NCBI GenBank assembly: GCA_009760855.2
Contig: WPIO01000295.1
Location: 1 to 64,000, forward strand
Direction of reading: 5' to 3'
DNA: 64,000 nt
Source: Cristatella mucedo
Taxonomy: Eukaryota; Bryozoa; Phylactolaemata; Cristatellidae
Shown here: positions 24,701-36,815 of the stretch, one piece after another
How positions within the stretch are numbered: the first letter of the stretch is position 1
How the letters are laid out: each line of letters opens with the position of its first letter
Made by a program: the position numbers and the translations under genes
The notes under the pieces: model-generated
Seen by the model: the letters and a program-made list of their open reading frames with translations, nothing else
The model's database searches: none
What the model was told of the DNA's origin: nothing

Positions 24701-26799
24701 GGTATTCGGAGTGAGGTACTTTGAACCTATTGCACTGCACAAGTTTTTAGAAATGAAACTAAAAATTAAAACTTGGACGAATGGCATTATGATGATTGTT
24801 TTACGCACCGCAGCTGAGATGGGTAGTATACAGATATTCTCCTGATGGAATAAAGAGATGAACAAATATCTCCTAGTCGCCGCAACATAAGACATTTGAT
24901 TATTCGAGCAGCATGTAATTGATGATTTTATACCTAAACAATATCACACACAGCACGTGATTAGGGTAAATGTGTTTTAATATCTTGGTGAATGTTTCGC
25001 GTACTACTGAAGATTTGAGATTTTGTGTCCTGGATTAAGAATTGTGAAGAACTCCGATTGTAGATTATGTGGCAAAGCCGGTAATGTAAGAATTCTAATA
25101 CTGATTTTGGATATGCCACTAGAGAACCAATTTGTATGCTATATAAAGGTTAAAAAGATTTGAATTTGCAAGCACGTATGCGATCTTTAATAATAAGAAA
25201 GCAAATGGTTTATGCACTATAAAGTATTGATAAGAAAGATGTTGATTCAAGTGAATGACGAAGATGATCCTGTAGATTTTTTTAAAATAATTATATTGTA
25301 AAGAAGGTTGATAGATCAAGATTTTAATTACGTACTTATATAGATGCCTCGAAGAATCATTTCCATGGACTAGTTTAGAATAAATGGTTATAATCTATCA
25401 GAAGTCTTGATGCAAGGAAATAGAACTGATTAATTATGAGAGATCCTGTGAATGGTGGTGATGGGTAATAAGAATGCATTCTGCAGATGTAATTGTATTG
25501 TAGATGCGTCGGCACTTCTTTAAATATTACAGAATCGACCAAATTACAAATCTGTGGTTCCAGGAGTTAATCGCGAAGATGGTGTTAATGCTAAATCAAA
25601 TACTTAATTATGTCAAAAACTCTGGAGATTACAATGACTGGAGATTTAAATATGACTCGTTTTGCTATAATTATGCATATTGGAATTCTACTACTCTTAC
25701 ACCAAAATGTCTTCTGATGATTTTTGTGTGTAACTTATGGGGATGGAAGCGAGAGGTATTATTGAAGCATTGACTGCTACAACAACTTTAAATATGAATA
25801 AGGAAAAATCTAGAATAAATGTGTGCTGAACGCCGATTAATGTTCAGACTGCTGCGACAAAGTAAATGCGCTAGAAACTGTTAAAAAATAACAGAAAGTC
25901 GTCTGTACGTACAATTAAATCCTTAGAGCGGATGAATTCTAATTAGTAATATTTATCCTGCTTTACTCTTGTGGTGCCAAAAAATAACAGACTAAGTTCA
26001 ACCTATTGATAATACTTAGTGCTCTGGTAGTTGGCTTTCTAATTGTATACCACATAAAGCACCTAGCAGTTGATACAAACAATATTATCGGATGATATTA
26101 AGAGCCATAAAACTATGTCTTCTAGTGGCGGAACATGATGGTTTTTTTGAAGCCGTTATTGGTCCTTTACGTTGCATGTTGGATGAAGTATTACTACTGA
26201 TAACCCAAGGGCACCAACTTAGGAGGTTATATCTGATACACAAGAGTATATACGAACTCCCGAACTGAGCTTCCTTGAGTAGCATAGCCACGTAATGCGA
26301 ACACACGCCTTAATTTTTTAAGGGGGGGGGGGAGCTTTAGCTTACCTTGAACTCAGTGGGAAGAGTTGTGCAAATAGCCATTAATTATTTAGTGGTCTAA
26401 ACAAATGATGAATGCAGAATAGATCGGAAACACGTTTTTTAAAGTGGTTTTTTTGCTAAGCCAGTATATTGTTGTAGGTCTTTGTTGAGAATATTCATTC
26501 CTTGCATAAGAACCAATTATGAGCAAAGGGATTTATTTGTGTGTTTCTTGGAAGACCACAATCGAATTCTGTTTCTGGACTATCTAACTCCACCACATAT
26601 CGGAACGCATAATACTTTAACTGACTGAGGTGGCTTTCGTTTACACGTTTGCAAACTGGAGGATGACCTGACTCTAAGTATTCAATGGTCGCTAAATGTG
26701 TCGAACAGCTTTCACAAGATACTTTCCATTTCTATAGACATGTCATTTTTAACTCGAAAAGAAAGAAAAAAAAAGAAAGGGAATTTAATCACAAGTCGG

Positions 26800-27650
26800 A
26801 AAAGTCAGAATATTCATAGCAAAGCGAAAGTATTATTACAAAAGGTTCTTTGATACAGCTACTAAAAACCTAATGAAAGTCATCAAGCAGACATTTTGAG
26901 AGCCAAGATGATTCTAGAAAATACACAATATGCCTTGGAGTTTTATTGAGTGGCTAGCAGATTTAAAGACTCGAGACACTTAAAACAAAGTCCTTCTAAA
27001 GAAGTAAAACAAGCTAATAGAAGAATTGATACAAAAAGTTTATTGCAAGGGCAAAGAGATAACAGTTAGATCCAGGATCGGAGTTTAAAGGAGAATATCC
27101 GGAAAAAAATGAAAAGACATTGAGGACACAAGTTATCGAAGCTAAAAGTAAAAAAGAAGGTTCGCACTTGTTGAAAGAATGAATAGAATGTAGCAGAGAG
27201 AAGCGGGATTTATGCTCAATATGAAAAACAGAATTGGGGAAAACATAATAATGGAGATTTCACTAGGAAATAAGAATGGATTTATAATTTACAAAAGGAA
27301 TTATTTGAATATCTAAATAATAGTGTTACAAGACCAATTGGTGAAGAACCTGTAAAAGGCGATATAGAATCAGTAAAAATTAAATATACAAAATATCATA
27401 GAAAAGTTGGAGAACAGTGTAGAACTTGGATACAACTGTTAGATATTTACTAGAACCTGGTGAGGAGAAGATGAAAAGAAGAAGAGCTACAGATCCGATA
27501 TGGAGCTTGACTAAACATACTATTGTTAGAATAATGGTATTGACAACCAGTTAGCATATTTCGTACGTGATGTTAAAAGGAGTTTTGTTAGGAAGAACCG
27601 TGCAAGTTATTAAGCAGGGACTAATTTCGATTTGTGAACGTCGTTTATAA
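26800..27650 (+). pseudogene. Retroviral-type (rve, DD35E) integrase remnant
   Basis: Fragments in alternating plus-strand frames match the integrase of Polintons. DPGSEFKGEY lies at 27,069-27,099 and holds the second catalytic Asp. VERMNR lies at 27,170-27,187 and holds the catalytic Glu. The two acidic codons are 104 nt apart, close to the 35-residue spacing of DD35E enzymes allowing for one indel. A DPIWSLTKH word at 27,492-27,518 resembles the C-terminal SH3/chromo-side region. The first Asp was not located. At least five stops or shifts are present. Its position, near the terminal repeat at the end opposite the polymerase, fits known elements. Confidence 0.75.
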
Positions 27651-28507
27651 GATTGTCAAAGTCTTCTTTTGTCATTACTTCATCAGATAAAGATCGTGAT
27701 ATTTTGAAATCAAACTGTGTGTTAGAAATTCCAGAGTAAATCTTTCTCTTTCTCATTCAACTAGCACCATCGACTGCCATTAGCCAGTGCTGTTAGTGTG
27801 CTGACAAAGCTGAGACTGCATTAGTTATTTCGTGAGCATGAGCATGTGTTGTAGAAAACTGTAACTCCTAAAGCTAGTAATATATTTATTATTTATATTA
27901 TATATTACTCTTGTTAAATTTGTTAGCATGATCTAGCTTTAACATTATATGCAACTGTTTCATCATATCTTTTGAAGACAAATTTTTCTTAGATCTGCCG
28001 TTTTCCTATAATTATTTAAATTTTTAATTTCCTTTCACACACTATTTTAATTCTATTTAAGGTTTATTTTTTAAAATACCATTTACGTAATGAGATGAAA
28101 ATGTGGCTTTCTGTAAATCAATATTAAAAGCATCTTCATCAGTAAGTTCGAATCCTTTGGAATAGTCAACAACTAAATCTGTTTTTATCTTGCATCCTCA
28201 ATTAAAAATGGGTTTGGATTTGAATTAATTAAAATTTTTAGAACTAATATCAATAATTTCATTATTAAGAATCAGCAAAAGTGAGTAGTAGCTAATTTAT
28301 GTTTTCTAAATATACTAAAACCCCTTTCAATTCTATATATCACTTTCCCTTTCAATAAATCTCATAGCAAATACTGATGAAAACTAAACAAGCTCCAATG
28401 ATTTTCTATGAAAGAAACCAATTTTCTATAGCTTCTAGGTTTTCTTAATTTCACCTCCCTAGTTTTGTAGAGATAAATTATATATGATACAGGAAGATTC
28501 AATTTTA

Positions 28508-28802
28508 TCCTCACGCGCGTGAAAATGATTTATTTCAGACATCTTATAATATATAAATATTTTGTCTTTTAAATCAAATTTCGAAAACTCTGAAAATTTT
28601 TACTATAATATGTATAACTAAATTTTGGAATGTAGTCTATTGTTTTCCATTGCGCCGAAGCAACACTTGTTGGAGTAGGATCGGATTTTTCTTTTTGCGG
28701 ACACTGACACTCAGGAGGGGCCACTTCAAAAGAAGACCGAGCGATAGCGAGTCAGTATTTGGAGTGTGCTCGAGGTGTCAGGGTGCAGTGGAAAATCATA
28801 CT
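28508..28802 (-). repeat. Right terminal inverted repeat
   Basis: Reverse complement of the left repeat with roughly 10-15% differences by eye. It includes an ATG start context (CATCTTATAATATATAAATA on the plus strand) mirrored from the polymerase start, but the frame behind it is not maintained. Confidence 0.95.
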
Positions 28803-28808
28803 AGCAGA
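28803..28808. repeat. Candidate right target-site duplication (AGCAGA)
   Basis: Same six bases as at 6,226-6,231, directly abutting the right terminal repeat. Confidence 0.65.
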
Positions 28809-31800
28809 TACTCAGCTCACAGCTCCAGCCAAAACGAGTGGCTTCCTAGCGGGCGGCGCCGGCACCGCGGCGGCTCCGTTGGTACTACTTTTGGTAATGC
28901 AGAATTCACGAATCTTAACCAAAGTAGTAACATCTAAGAATGCATTTGAACTAAGGATGAGATAATAGGAGAGCATAGATCACAACTAACATGCGGGTTA
29001 GAGCCGCCGGCGTAGCTAAGGCCGCCGCCGGCGTATGGGAGAATCATCAGCACCAAGCGAGTAAGCGTTTATATTTCCATAGACAGTATTTTCTATTGCG
29101 CTACTGTCAAACAATAATCCAGAATATATTTAGAAAACAGCGCCTTTAACGTCAGTATCGGGTCCGAATCGACGTTCGCAAGAACTTCAGTTTTTGGAAG
29201 AACTCTGCTAAGGACAATGAGCACAGTCGAGCGTGCTCAATGTCGGGCGGTATCGATCTTTTAAATCGTTCGATTATGATGTCGAGATCAATAGTGTGGA
29301 ACTGTACTTAGCAGATGATGTAGCAGTGGTGGTAACATTTGTGCGTCATCGAGGCACGCTTACGATGATCGCTGTTTACATGAGTGGAGAAAGTTTAAGC
29401 GGGTAATTGTCGCTTAGCGGATCGATCTGAAATTGATACTGGCAAGACATTTCATCGTGAGCTTCCAAGCTGCTTAGCCACTAGCCTTTTCGAGAATATT
29501 TCACACAATGAAACGCTGTAGAGGCGCTTGGATCTCCGAATATAATTCAGAGCTTGTTTCAGTATTGATCAAGCTTGGCGAGTCGATTTAAAAGACTTCG
29601 TATCAACCCTGATGCAGAAAGCAAATAGAACTTTTGTGACAATGCGAAAGATTTGCCGGCAAATATCGGGAGGAGACCAATATCTGTAAGATAATAGTGA
29701 CAGTGGTCTTTTAGTGAGAAAGATATGTCATCTGGTAGGCAAGAATATGCGTGATTGTTGCAATACAAACGGCAAGAAAACGTAGCCAAACCATTAATAT
29801 CCGCTTGGATTTATACTCTCAGAGGTGAGCAGAGCATGAGTGTCGCTGATAAAATATGTTGGAGTCTTAATGCGACTTAAGGACCAGCTATAGTGAAAAT
29901 AGAACTAGCTTTTCTGCGTCCAGTCAAGATACGGATTAGGTGTTTGGCGCTTGATAGATCTGCGCCAGACCGAGAGCTTGCGAAAGTAGTGCTCAAGCCT
30001 TGGAATTACTAGAGAGGCATCCGCTGAAGTTTACTTGTAAATTTCTAGGAACCTCCTGATCTTGTACACGGAAAGAATTTATGTATGCTCGTCAGAAGCG
30101 TGCTTATTTTCGAGCTTCCTTTATCACGAGGAAATCCCGAGCTGCCAGAAAAGCACGGTGCTCAAAAAGAGTCCCCATCGCCAACAGTTTTCAAACTTTT
30201 TCAGTGTCAATGCTGTTTCAAGTTGCGTCGCTTGAGCAAACTCAACGGTAATCTGTCATATGAGTGGATCTGGAGCACTAAATGATACTGAACAGGGATT
30301 TTAGGTAGTCAAACGTTACACAGCAAGGTCTCTGTGCTGATATTCTTTGTGATCACGAGATTCGGATCATGGGCATCGATAGAAGTTGCATGACTAAGGT
30401 TTACACCAAAGCTCTCAGACAGAAAAGTGCATACTGACAGTTTCTGCGGTCGTCAGAGTTGATGTTCATTTCTGGAGCAATGATTGTAAAAATGGGGATA
30501 TTTGTTACAAGTAATCTGAGAAAATCGGACGGGTCGGTAGTTTAAAAAACACAAGTGAAAGGCATGGTCTTTAACTGAAGTCTGATAGAAACTGATTCAA
30601 AGTGGTGCCCCCGTAAAACATTACATGTCTTGTGATCAAAGCGCATGTGCATCGCGAGCGAAGCAGCAGCACCCACCTGATTAGCCGCGCGGTCAGCAGA
30701 ACGAGAACGAGGATGGTGTGTCTCAGTCTCCCAGCAGCGGTGGCTGGGCGACATCTTCGTCTCGGTCTCTGGAATTTTCCCCTAGCTTCTCTCTCGCACA
30801 GCGTGGTTGAGGATAAGTGCCCTTTGTGTTTTTGTGATCAGGATAGCTAGCAAGCAGTAAAAATCGGTCCCACGCACTGCGGTCGACTGCAAGTATTGCG
30901 GATGCAGCGAGCATACACAGCATTTTCTGACCGACTGAGACTGTGGGTCAGATAGATGGTGCATTGACTAGAGGGTCTCACACAGCGAGATGTACCGGAA
31001 ATTTGAGGGCGATGCACGATGCGATCAGCATGCAGTCAGTGCAAAGTCAGGTGCCAGTGGAGATGGAGTCTCGACAAGGTTCAGTGTTATACTTTTCATG
31101 ATCTTTGGAGCCTCAGCATTTGATTTTACCAGGAAAATTGCTAGCAACTCATTAGGCTAACGGTTTTTGTAGATTTAAACCTGTTGTGATGGGCAATAAT
31201 ACGGGGAGTTTTTACCTGACGCCGTTAAAAATGTCGCTTAGTATATAGGACAAATAAAACAACTTCACACCCTATATAAGTCCTATAATCCTTGTTTCAT
31301 CATAAACCTTACTTTAATTACACCTCAATTATTAATGGAAAATTATGAACTTGTCATCCAATTGATTTGTTTTTTCAACGGTGTACCTTACAGATTTTTT
31401 GCATGAACTGTACTTGATTATACTTCTCGTTGTATGAGGTCTTTTGCCGTTCATGCACACATCGGATTGAGTTTCAAAGATGCCCATGGAGTTTGTGTCC
31501 TATTTTAATTACTTTAAAAAGTGAAGTTAGTTAAAGACCTGGGTTTGTTTGTGATCAAAACTATTTAATCCAATTTATAGCTTTTTTTAATGAGCAGCAT
31601 TTTGACCTCTCAAAATTGCAGGCAGTGTTTTTTGTCCCACGTCTTTTCGTCCATGGCTAATGATAATGGTTGGCCTTCAAATCAAAATTTGCATGTAACA
31701 ATGTTGCCGAGAAACTGTCAAAAAATATCCTGTTTTTGTCTTGTTGCAATGACCAAAAGAGAACACTGTATTTTTTTTTTGAGAGGGGGCACATTTAATT

Positions 31801-32180
31801 TTTCAAAGCTGGAATCGCTAGAATGCCGCTTGAGAGATTTGTTTTTTGTTTATCTATCTCCCTCTGTAACGCGTCCACAGACATCCTCAAAAACTTTATG
31901 GGCCGTTTACTCCCCAGGAGATAGTTGCATAGCCCCACTCACAGCCATTAGAGCTTAAGAGCTGAAGACTGCCCGTTTTTATAGGTTTTGTAGGCAAGGC
32001 ACGGCCACCTCACTCTTCACGATGGTGGATGGTTGACATTTGCAAACAGAAAAGGTCGTCTTACTGCCCGTCGTGACTGTGAAGGCTTCCTGAGCATGGC
32101 CCTGCTGGCACGGTTACCTAGGGCATGCGCTCACCCACGGCGCGCGCACGCTTACGTACATATTCGAGGTGCACCAGTTT
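28809..32180. other. No recognisable gene
   Basis: Open frames are short and without family resemblance. A G/C-rich patch with GCCGCCGGCG words lies near 28,860-29,040. A/T-rich sequence with short T runs fills 31,200-31,900. No splice-consistent exon could be supported. Confidence 0.4.
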
Positions 32181-32189
32181 TCGTTGGTG

Positions 32190-32395
32190 AAGCCGTAATG
32201 GCTCACTAAGTTAGGGCGGCTGCTTTTTCCCACGACCCTCGGCCCCCGTAGGTGGTGGGTTCTAATCCTGGGGGGCAATCCTTTACTCGCCACTAGAAGC
32301 AGTGGTTACAATAACCCCGTCTCTTCTGGCTTTTCTGTCACTATACAAAAAGAGCTGTTAAATCAGCTAATTATTTTATTTATTATTAATTTATT
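32190..32395 (+). repeat. tRNA-derived SINE
   Basis: A pol III B-box-like word (GGTGGGTTCTAATCCTGG, about 32,257-32,274) is followed by a body with GATCC/CAATCCTTTA words, then CTGTCACTATAC and AGCTGTTAAATCAGCTA. The same tail layout recurs at 32,700-32,875, 42,338-42,480, 50,650-50,815 and 56,945-57,110, defining a family. Confidence 0.75.
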
Positions 32396-32699
32396 TATGC
32401 AGAAGGTAGCTAACAGGTTTTCATCTAACGCAACGAATAGAATTGTGGAAGTCCATCTGAGTCGGAAATGCAGTGACGCATGGAGTACAAGAAAGAAGCA
32501 GCTCGTGGCGGCTTGAAAGAATGTGCCATAGTCGCGGCGTCGTTTAGATGCGATTTGCAATGCTATCGATCTTACCATTCCAGTGAAATTAATTAATGGC
32601 CGCAGGTTTTTTGTTCAAACCGGTTTAACGAAAAATGGCATCAAACTAATATATCGCGAAGAAATACCGCCACATTTTTGTGGTCAATTTTGAGATGAA

Positions 32700-32875
32700 C
32701 TTACCTTATGATGGCGCAGTAGGTTAGCCGGTTGCCTTTTCACGTCAAGAGGTCTCGGGTGTGAAGATATGTCGGTGGGCGATCCTTTATTGCAGCAGCA
32801 AATTGTGGTGATAGCCGTAAAGGGCTCTTCTTCTGTCGCTATACCAAACAGGCTATTGAATAGCTAGTACTCGAA
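32700..32875 (+). repeat. tRNA-derived SINE, second copy
   Basis: Starts near TGATGGCGCAGTAGGTTAG (an A-box-like word), has GATCCTTTATTGCAGCAGC in the body and ends CTGTCGCTATACCAAACAGG followed by CTATTGAATAGCTA. The B box is degraded. Its body and tail align with the copy about 500 bp upstream. Confidence 0.7.
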
Positions 32876-32879
32876 TTTC

Positions 32880-34935
32880 CGAGGAGTAGGCATACACTAT
32901 ATCTTTTGAAAAAGGTCGCGAACAAAAACCCCACGGACTCTAAGTTTAAAATTGGTCCTGACTTATTCACCTTGCTTCCATCTCAAGGTGACAATGAAGC
33001 TCTATCTTGATCGATTTATGAAACAATGATAAAATGCTTTTCCAGTTTAACATCGTTTGTAATGGAGAATTGTTTCTACTAACACACGAATCGTAGCTAA
33101 CGTTTTCAACGTGATGATATTTAAATCACAAATGAATCAATCAGTTCCAATTGAAGCTACATCATGTTATATATGCATTGACTGATTGTTTTTAACAAAC
33201 CAACAGTTGTGACTGCCTGTACACAGTTGGTGGTGGATGTTGTACCATTGACTGGAACATACTCTCAACCAGCTGCTGTGTCGCCTGGACAGTGAAGTAC
33301 TACTAATGCGGAATTGGTGCGCTAAAGTCCCCTATTGTTAATTTGATTCTTAATAAACCTAAATTTTTTAATTTTTTCAGTATTGTTTTAGTTTTTAAAA
33401 ATCTCAGAGAAAGTAGTGAATGACTTGCAAGGAGCAATCGCAGTAAACAACTCTACTTACTAAAGAATATAATTTTGAATGATTTTGCACTATTGTTACT
33501 CTCTGATTGGCTAAAAAATTTTAATATCGGTTAGACAGTGGCTACTATCATCACGGCCAAGTAAGTCAACTCATGGCTCCACCAAGTTTTCTGGTCGAAC
33601 GATCAACAAATAAGTAAACTGACGAGTTTTATGTCATGGACGAGAATAGTACCATGTGAGGACTCGGTAGTCTTACGACGAGCAATTGTAGCAAGAACTG
33701 AACAACCGAATGATCCTGACAACGGAAATGTAACTTAAAATAATTTTGAGAGCCCTGAAACTAAATCGCCGATAAATAATTCAAAGCGTACTTTAAGGAC
33801 TTTGAACCCAAATTGTCCTTACTCCACCATGTTTCTGTTTTTTTTATAGAAATTGCCACTAATTATGAAATGTAATATGTTTTTATTAAAACACTAAAAG
33901 CAGTTTAATTGGCCTTTGTAGTAAAACTAAGAGGTCTAAGTTTTTATTATATCAGCAATACTGGGGTTAATTAAAGCTGTAGCATTTTTTAATTAAACGA
34001 AGACGCTAAATTAGCTATCATCTACCTAGAATTTCAGGAAAGCTTACTAGAGATCATGATTATTTGTCAATAAATATAACACACAATCATGGTTGTAGCA
34101 TATAATAATCCACCCATAGTAAGCGAGAAGTAAGCGAATAAGGAGATCGCTAGCTTTTTTATGGGAAGCTAGCTAAATCGCAGATGAAACATACAACGAT
34201 ACTGATTGAGATCGTCAATAATCTCTATTAGATCCTACTGATCCCATGTCAGCCTATTTATGAACGATCCTTAAATACTTGCATCATAGCAGTTATTTTT
34301 AACAACTTTACATACAAAAATAAAGGGAATGGCAGAAAAAAGACAATTGTTTATTCTTAAACAAAATTTGCCTATTAAAAGACAAACTATTTGTAAATGC
34401 AATTCCAAACTATAATGATTTATAGATGAACGTAACATGGTAAATGAAGTTATTTCGTAAGACCAATTTACATGGGAGTTGCGCCCCCACCCCGATAGGA
34501 TTTATCTCCTGAACTGCACATTTATTGATATTTCTCAAATACTAATAGAACGTTCGTCAAGCAATTGGCGGAAACAACAAAGGCAAGTTATCTATCTTTT
34601 GATGCGACCCACAGCTGCTGTGATGACCTTCTGATGACCTGTAGAGTTAAGGTCACATGTGTTCTTCATATAAGAAAATGGCTTTTTGATCAAAACCAAC
34701 AGAAACATCCTTACGGAGTCAGCAGTGCTGTAAATGTGCAACAAAGATTTCATGATTACTGATGTAACGACGATTTCAGGATATATATCAGGATTATAGG
34801 TAGCGTTACTTAGGTAGTTCTTGTGGAGCCTTAGGCAGCTATTGATATCATTGATCAAACACTCCTCATCAATCATAGTTCTTATTACACAGACATAAAA
34901 GCTTTGTCTTAAAACTTGGTACACCGAGATACTTG
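32880..34935. other. No recognisable gene
   Basis: A/T-rich with short frames only. A minus-strand frame of about 110 codons (34,592-34,924) is not supported by start context or family. A T run of about 19 bases closes the interval at 34,944-34,962. Confidence 0.4.
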
Positions 34936-35214
34936 CTCACAGTTTTTTTTTTTTTTTTTTTTACCTTTCACACCGCTTCACTAACTAGCTTTTTATAGCT
35001 TTTTTTACCATGTACGTTAGATAACTTGGCATATGCTTTCCCGACCAGAGTTAAATTGTAATACCTGTTCAATTCAAGTTTTACAGCAATGGCGTAGGCT
35101 ATTTTTTATTACGGTCTTGAAATTTTTGCTATGAATTTCATTCAAAGTTCTGAAGATTAATTTTTTGTCAATTATGGACAGGTATAACTTTGCAATTTCC
35201 TGTATAAGAGTTAA

Positions 35215-36815
35215 ATCCCTTGAGTTGACAATAGAGTCTGCCTTCTTTCAGCAGTGTTTGATCGCCGAAATGCTTGCTTGCTTAGACCGGGACACTACAT
35301 CAAAATCGGTCAATGCTTTGCGACACCACGTCTCGACATCAGTAACTCACTGCTTTCAGTTCTGCTGGCCTGTGTAATCAGGGGCTAAAAGTTTGTGCAA
35401 AACTCTGCAGTTAGGCTTTTCTGTCGTGCGCATCGAAGTTCCCACATCTCACCACTACTTGCCGATGTGCACTAGCTTCAAGTTAAGAAGAGTATTGACT
35501 TTAAGGTGGTGTCACTTAATCTTAAGTTCCTTAATTCTCTTTCTCTAGCCTACCAACGCTAAATACTCCCTTGCTAAGCCGAGCTTTGTACTACTTACTG
35601 TTTTGAATCAAATCGATTAGCTATACCTTTTACAAACCTAAAAACTCTTTGGAGACCAGGCCTTGAGTTCATATTCTCCCAAAGCCAAAGTCACTCACAG
35701 TCAAATCTGCCTACTTTCAGCCACATAATATTGCTAAAATTTGGGCTTGTTTAGATAAGGATACCACGTCCAAGTTGATCCATGCATTCGTGACATCCCG
35801 TCTCGACTTCTGTAACTCACTGCTTGCTGGCCTACCGGTATGTGCGATCAGGCGACTACAGCTGGTGCAAAACTCCGCAGCTAGGCTTGTCTGTCGTGAG
35901 CTTCGCAGTTGCCACATCACACCACTTCTCGCCAACCTTCACTGGCTATCAGTCAAGCAATGGATCGACTTCAAGGTTTTGTCGCTTACTTTTACGTCAC
36001 TTCATTCTTTGGCTCAAGCCTATCTCTCAGATCTACTCCCCGAACCAGACCAAGCATTGTTCTAACCAGATTTTCGGAATCCAATAGTTTACCAATACCT
36101 CGTACAAACCTCAAATCCACTGGAGACCGTGCATTTAGCTCGTATGCTCTCAAAGCCTGAAACTCACTCCCGACTTGCGTCAGGACGTCTCCTGACTTGA
36201 CCACATTTAAAAAGAACTTAAAACACACCTATTTAGGACAGCATTTAGTGGGTCCCTGTGATTCGTCATTCATGTGCTTATGCGTGCTGACACTGTGCAT
36301 GCTGCCACTAACCACATTTGGATGCTGACCATGTGCATGTCACCCTTAACCATGTTATTCATGTTGTTTATCAAGCATGATATTGCTCACCATTCAATTG
36401 TGTTTCCCTTTGCAGCTAATGTAAAAGCGCCTAGAAAGAGATTGAGTTCTCCGATTTCGCTTTATCAAGTGCATTACTATAATTATTATTATTATTATTA
36501 TTAGTGATGTCTCGACATCCCCTAACATGACGACATTTAAAAAGATGTGTCAGAACACACCTGTTTCTCTCAGCATTTAGTTGGCCCTAATTATTTTTCC
36601 TTAGTATGCTTACGCCAGCTGAAACTTTGCCAGCTACTATAAACCATATGTACATGTTTACCCTGTGCATGTCACATCTTGCAATGTCATGCTTGATGAT
36701 ACTGCGAGTGTTGTTACTAATCATTTGGTCATGCCTTCTTTACAGCATCTGTAAAGCGCCTAGAAAGAGTTGCACTTTTCTGAGGACGGCATACTAATGT
36801 GTTATTATTAAAAAA
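35215..36815 (+). mobile_element. Older LINE 3' end, split into two parts
   Basis: The left part (35,215-35,696) and right part (36,505-36,815) are consecutive pieces of one diverged LINE C-terminal region and 3' UTR. The left part runs from the DRDTTSK-like segment to the SYAPKA-like segment. The right part resumes at the segment matching TSPDLTTFKRN and ends with the GCGCCTAGAAAGAG tail. A younger copy of the same family sits between them. Confidence 0.8.
35697..36504 (+). mobile_element. Younger LINE 3' end nested in the older copy
   Basis: It begins abruptly at CACAGTCAAATCTGCC and carries the LINE C-terminal frame (LDFCNSLLAGLP and LQLVQNSAARLVCREL). The 3' UTR follows, with GCGCCTAGAAAGAG and TTTATCAAGTG and a (TTA)n tail. 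It is better preserved than the flanking halves. Confidence 0.85.

Larger units (their letters stand above)
15343..26790. other. Decayed middle of the Polinton-like element
   Basis: Over 11 kb there is no frame longer than about 120 codons, in contrast to the well-kept left part. Several ATGs still sit behind the element's A/T start motif: 16,470 after TTATTATAGA, 18,538 after TTTAGTATAGGAAA, 20,445 after GTGATATATATAA, 25,344 after ACTTATATAG and 23,520 after TTTCATAGA. Each opens a short frame that soon breaks. The capsid and packaging genes expected in a Polinton should have been here. C and G homopolymers at about 21,700 and 26,323 add to the impression of relaxed sequence. Confidence 0.6.
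6232..28802. mobile_element. Polinton/Maverick-like element, about 22.6 kb
   Basis: Inverted repeats of roughly 300 bp bound the element, with a candidate 6-bp target duplication. Between them are the two Polinton hallmarks: a type-B DNA polymerase with the viral/organellar protein-primed architecture (plus strand, left side) and remains of a retroviral-type integrase (plus strand, near the right end). The left 9 kb is A/T-rich with many open frames. The right 11-13 kb is heavily broken. No double-jelly-roll capsid, cysteine protease or packaging ATPase could be identified with confidence, although structural genes are expected in the decayed middle. This copy is inferred to be inactive because polymerase and integrase are both interrupted. 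Confidence 0.9.

Noticed and set aside
36606-36797. Short frame with Met/Leu-rich membrane-like composition
   Set aside because: It lies within the LINE 3' UTR and is repeated in part at every LINE copy.
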